Source: Sclerodactyla briareus
Lineage: Eukaryota; Echinodermata; Holothuroidea; Dendrochirotida; Sclerodactylidae
Direction: 5' to 3'
Length of the DNA: 64,000 nt
Assembly: GCA_026419785.1 (NCBI GenBank)
Contig: JAODTK010005648.1
Location: 1 to 64,000 of the forward strand
Shown: one piece after another, positions 60,975 through 64,000 of the stretch
Layout of the letters: the number at the start of each line of letters is the position of its first letter
How positions within the stretch are numbered: the first letter of the stretch is position 1
Notes under the pieces: model-generated
What the model was told of the DNA's origin: nothing
The model's database searches: none
What the model saw: the letters and a program-made list of their open reading frames with translations, nothing else
Made by a program: the position numbers and the translations under genes

Positions 60975-61575
60975 CTTATTTTGTCTGTTTACATATGACC
61001 TATGTGCACCAGTTATCGAATACGCTCGCCCCAGTGGGCATCCTCGCCTGGACAATAGAAATAGCGCAGCCCTTGAAAATATTCAAAAACGGGCTAACAA
61101 CCGCATCGTACTTGGACCAGAATACACGGCCTATGTAACTGCTACTCAATTCTCGATATGGAAGTGGCCCAACGATCGCAGGAACCATGTATGCAACAAA
61201 TTCGCCACTACTTTCCACAATCTGACAGATACGCAGAGTGGTTTCAGAGGAAAGATGCGCGTCATGGCATGTGCGCCTACTCCGCCAACGTGAATTTAGA
61301 GACACCGAGGTGCAATACACACGATACATAATAGCCCAATTCCCATATTTAACCCGCTGCCTCAACAATCCATATGCCCCCTCTCTCTCTCCATCGTCGT
61401 GTTGTGAGGTTAAACATATAAATACGTTTTATATGTCTGTATGTAACGTTCGAGGTTCTAAGTGCAATTTTGTATTTAATATTACCTAATTTGTTTGATT
61501 GTTATTTTAATAACTGTAATATCATGTAGGTTCAGCATATGCTACGAGATGAAATAAAATATACTACTACTATAA
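60975..61575 (+). mobile_element. Non-LTR retrotransposon 3' fragment
   Basis: The + strand reads CAPVIEYARPSGHPRL, then AALENIQKRANNRIVLG, then after a frameshift QSDRYAEWFQRKDARHGMCA. This is the conserved order after the RT domain in Jockey/CR1-like elements. A 3' tail with ATAAAATATACTACTACTA follows at 61552-61570. Inactive. Confidence 0.85.
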
Positions 61576-62204
61576 TTATTTCCTTTCCTTTCCTTCCTTC
61601 CCCTTTCACAGATAATTTTTCTTCGCTTTTCATTCTAATTTGGTGTTTCATGTTCATTTTCTCCTAATATACACCTAGAAACACTTTCAACTGCTCCATC
61701 CAATGTTCGTCCTCTTCTTCATTTATGATTGTTTTTTATTTTTCTTGTTATGAGTATCGTTGTTTATTTTCTTCAACTTTTGATCTTTCTGTAGGTACAT
61801 TCTGATGTTCGGCTTGTTACTGGTGTTCCCATTCATTCATATTTATATTTTTTTATATCTTCTTTGTTATATCATAACTTTTTTTTCAATATCATTTCTC
61901 TGTTATTTTGTTCCATCTCTTCAGTTTTTTATATTTCGAAGTACGTACCTTCAGACTTATGGTCTGGACTCGTCCATTCTGATCGAGGGAAATAAATCGA
62001 AGGACATTTCTGCGATCCGACGAGTCTTACTCCCAGCTGAGGCAAATCCCTATCATCTTACACCACGCAGAAGATACCAGTCATCTTCCTCGACGGAGGG
62101 TAATACCGGAAGTGGTCACTAAGTCAAACTCGGTTGGGCATCCCGGAAGGGGGGAAAAGTCCTGAAAACGAAAAGAGAAGGGCTCGGAGTGGTTAATACT
62201 TTCT
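61576..62204. other. Collagen intron, pyrimidine-rich
   Basis: CCTTTCCTTT run at 61580-61605 and a T-rich stretch to 61945. Nothing recognised. Confidence 0.5.
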
Positions 62205-62405
62205 GCGTTTATATATATTATTTATATAATATATAGATATATTATAGATAGATAATATATATCATATATATAGATATATAATATAGATAAATATATATAT
62301 ATAGTATATATATTATAGTATATTATATATATATATTATATAATATATATATTCTATATATATAATATATATAGATATATATATAATAGTATTAATATTA
62401 TGATT
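62205..62405. repeat. TA-rich microsatellite
   Basis: Interrupted (TA)n with ATAGA/ATATAG variants over about 200 bp. Confidence 0.95.
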
Positions 62406-62734
62406 ATCATTAAAAATCTGAGCTATATCAAGCATATAATTAGACATTCAGTTATAACGTGTATATTCTATATTATGGGATTAGGTTGCATATCTATTTG
62501 AGATATTATGTATTTTTACAGACTGCCACATACTCTGTATAATAGTGTCAATCATGGTGGGGGTGGCTTTTCTAAATATTTGTTGAGGTGAATTATACTT
62601 GCCAAATAGGCGGTTTTCTATATAAGTAACAGTGTGACTTTCAATATAGGTTTCTTCGATATGTTGTATAGTATATGCCATATAGTGGTTATACTTATGA
62701 GGTATGGCATTCGTGGGGTTTGGGTTAAATTGAT

Positions 62735-63070
62735 TGGTTTAGGAATTACCTTATCAACGGCAACAGGAAAACGTCTGTAGGTACACATCGTGTTCTTGGA
62801 GTACTAGTATGGTCTTTGGTGTTCCACAAGGGTCCATTACTCGGGCCCCTCCGGTCTACTATTATGGTCAATGACCTTCCTACAGTTACCAATTAGAGTC
62901 ATGTTATAAATGCAGAGATACAGTCATTTTCTACAATGCCAATTTATCGATGATCTGAAAATATGCTAAATGAGGATCTTGTTAGGGTTAATGACTGGGG
63001 TTTTGTTTACGCTTAATACTTGAGTTTGAAACCATTACTGAAAACCAGGTGTCTTTGGTACCTCTCAGAA
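62735..63070 (+). mobile_element. Non-LTR retrotransposon RT fragment
   Basis: Reads WFRNYLINGNRKTSVG, then VFHKGPLLGPLRS (degraded F-G-V-P-Q-G-S-I-L-G-P-L), MVNDLPTVTN, and further on MLNEDLVRVNDWG. This is the catalytic palm of a CR1/Jockey-type RT, with stops and frameshifts. Confidence 0.85.
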
Positions 63071-63371
63071 CTGTCTCACTTTAGTGGACCAATGTTGTTT
63101 CATATTTTGTCTCAGGTTGACTCAGGTTAATTCCGAGATGAACTGTTATAACAGTGTACAGTAGTATACCAAGGGTTGTTTAAGTTAGGTATAGCAGTTA
63201 TACTCCTACGTTATTATAAGTTGTTTTATAATATGGACAATAGTATACTCACGATGTAGGCTGTTCTATGATGTATACTAGTGTACTTACGATTGTGGCG
63301 GTTCTGTATATGCTATAGCAGCATACGTACCATGAAGGTGTTCTATGAAAATGTATAGGAGTCATACTTAC
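63071..63371. other. Degraded repeat with TATA/GTATACTAG motifs
   Basis: Several diverged copies of GTTCTATGATGTATACTAG-like sequence spaced about 60-70 bp between 63170 and 63370. Confidence 0.5.
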
Positions 63372-63505
63372 ACGCAGGCGCTGTTCTATATTATGCCGCT
63401 GCCTAGTCGGTATGAACTTTGGTACTCATTTGACCCCGTTTGTATGACCTTCACGACATCTTCGGACTCGGGTGGTCCAGGCCGAAAATACGGATAACAT
63501 CCAAC
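63372..63505 (-). CDS. COL9A1-like: TSPN domain, first exon in window
   Basis: Acceptor TCTATTTCCAG, donor GTAAGT. Reads VGCYPYFRPGPPESEDVVKV, then IQTGSNEYQSSYRLGSG. With one missing base after ATAATATA it continues YRTAPA. This matches the start of collagen IX NC4 in layout (Cys, Pro, Arg, acidic residues, then a Y-K/R-L-G strand). 134 bp. The upstream exon with the signal peptide is not identified. Confidence 0.7.
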
Positions 63506-64000
63506 CTGGAAATAGAACGTTCCATATTAAATATATTAGTTTTCTGTGGGTCAGCCTTTAGCCGTGTCAACCATTGGCTTGGATACGTGTCAGTCTAACG
63601 GCACAATCAATCATTAAAGGTTGGGTCCAAAGCGTATTGTGCAGTAGCTATATTGTGTTTGAAGCTCTCATAAAAGGTGGGGTATGCATAACTTCAAAGG
63701 CAACGTATCCATTTGAACAATCGATTGAAAAATACGGGACAAAGATGAATATCACTGGAAAGTCGCATCTCGTTGAGGAAACTTTCAGGACATTCGATAA
63801 TTCCACCAGGTTCTGCGACCCAAACAAAATTGAAGTTATTGAGAAAATTCATAAAATAACAGCTCCTTCCAATCCTTCAACTCCGAATTCGGAACTGAGA
63901 TGCGTTTCAATTTCACCCCTCACTCCCCCACTACTAAATCATAATCACCCACGCTGCCTCATATTTTCCACAAGCTCAGCAGATACTCTTGGACTATAAA
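63506..64000. other. Window end, nothing recognised
   Basis: A + strand frame of 141 codons (63574-63999) is open but shows no known motif, signal peptide or splice support. It may be chance. Confidence 0.3.

Larger units (their letters stand above)
16186..63505 (-). other. COL9A1-like: Gene span: collagen IX alpha-1-like FACIT collagen
   Basis: All collagen exons in the window are on the - strand and in a consistent 5'-3' order, so they form one gene of at least 47 kb. Order seen: TSPN exons (63.4, 58.4, 55.4 and 54.9 kb), a microexon, about 23 Gly-X-Y exons, one non-Gly exon near 20.1 kb, then two more helix exons ending in GYC..C. Exons from 50.5 kb down total about 2.07 kb (~690 residues). 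The non-Gly exon falls about 115 residues before the end of the helix. From memory of human COL9A1 (COL1 about 115, NC2 about 30, COL2 about 340 residues) this is a close fit. The first exon with a signal peptide is not seen. Product: a secreted matrix protein; in vertebrates it decorates the surface of fibrillar collagen. A different TSPN-bearing FACIT (XVI/XIX/XXI type) is the main alternative. Confidence 0.85.

Overview
This window is animal nuclear DNA, not bacterial or viral. It has split genes with GT/AG introns, many microsatellites and minisatellites, fragments of non-LTR retrotransposons, and no operon-like gene packing. The gene content and repeat style suggest a marine invertebrate deuterostome, most likely an echinoderm. 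That placement is an inference from style; no species-diagnostic sequence was identified.

Two genes are supported and they converge tail to tail. On the + strand at 3111-5240 is the last part of an Additional-sex-combs-like (ASXL) gene. It carries two TLAxIKAxT motifs and ends in the family's C-terminal Cys-rich PHD-type finger. On the - strand, from about 16.2 kb to at least 63.5 kb, is a collagen gene split into small exons. Its N-terminal exons encode a thrombospondin-N-terminal-like (TSPN) domain containing FELQWM and a WHKLALGV...YIDC stretch. About 23 exons of Gly-X-Y repeats follow, interrupted near the 3' end by a non-collagenous exon. The last triple-helical segment ends in GYC..C. 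Domain order and approximate lengths match collagen IX alpha-1 (NC4-COL3-NC3-COL2-NC2-COL1-NC1), so I call it COL9A1-like.

Almost every coding exon has one to four single-base indels, mostly in G/C runs, while the splice sites are intact. Corrected exon sizes fall on 45, 54, 99 or 108 bp. The ASXL exon shows the same frame breaks. This looks more like residual long-read assembly error than two pseudogenes, and it explains why no long ORF is visible.

Layout: 1-2.7 kb, a composite satellite of ~310-bp units; 3.1-5.2 kb, ASXL; 5.2-16.2 kb, ASXL 3' UTR and intergenic DNA with a 45-bp minisatellite, a foldback repeat, a TIR element, diverged GGTCA-rich repeats and a retrotransposon fragment; 16.6-50.5 kb, collagen triple-helix exons; 36.5-37.8 kb, a ~72-bp minisatellite in an intron; 51.9-53.2 kb, a second copy of the composite satellite; 53.8-63.5 kb, a 24-bp microexon and TSPN exons, with a GATA/GACA satellite, GAT and GTACTC arrays and two more retrotransposon fragments in the introns. 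The two genes have no obvious shared function: ASXL is a nuclear chromatin regulator and collagen IX is extracellular matrix.
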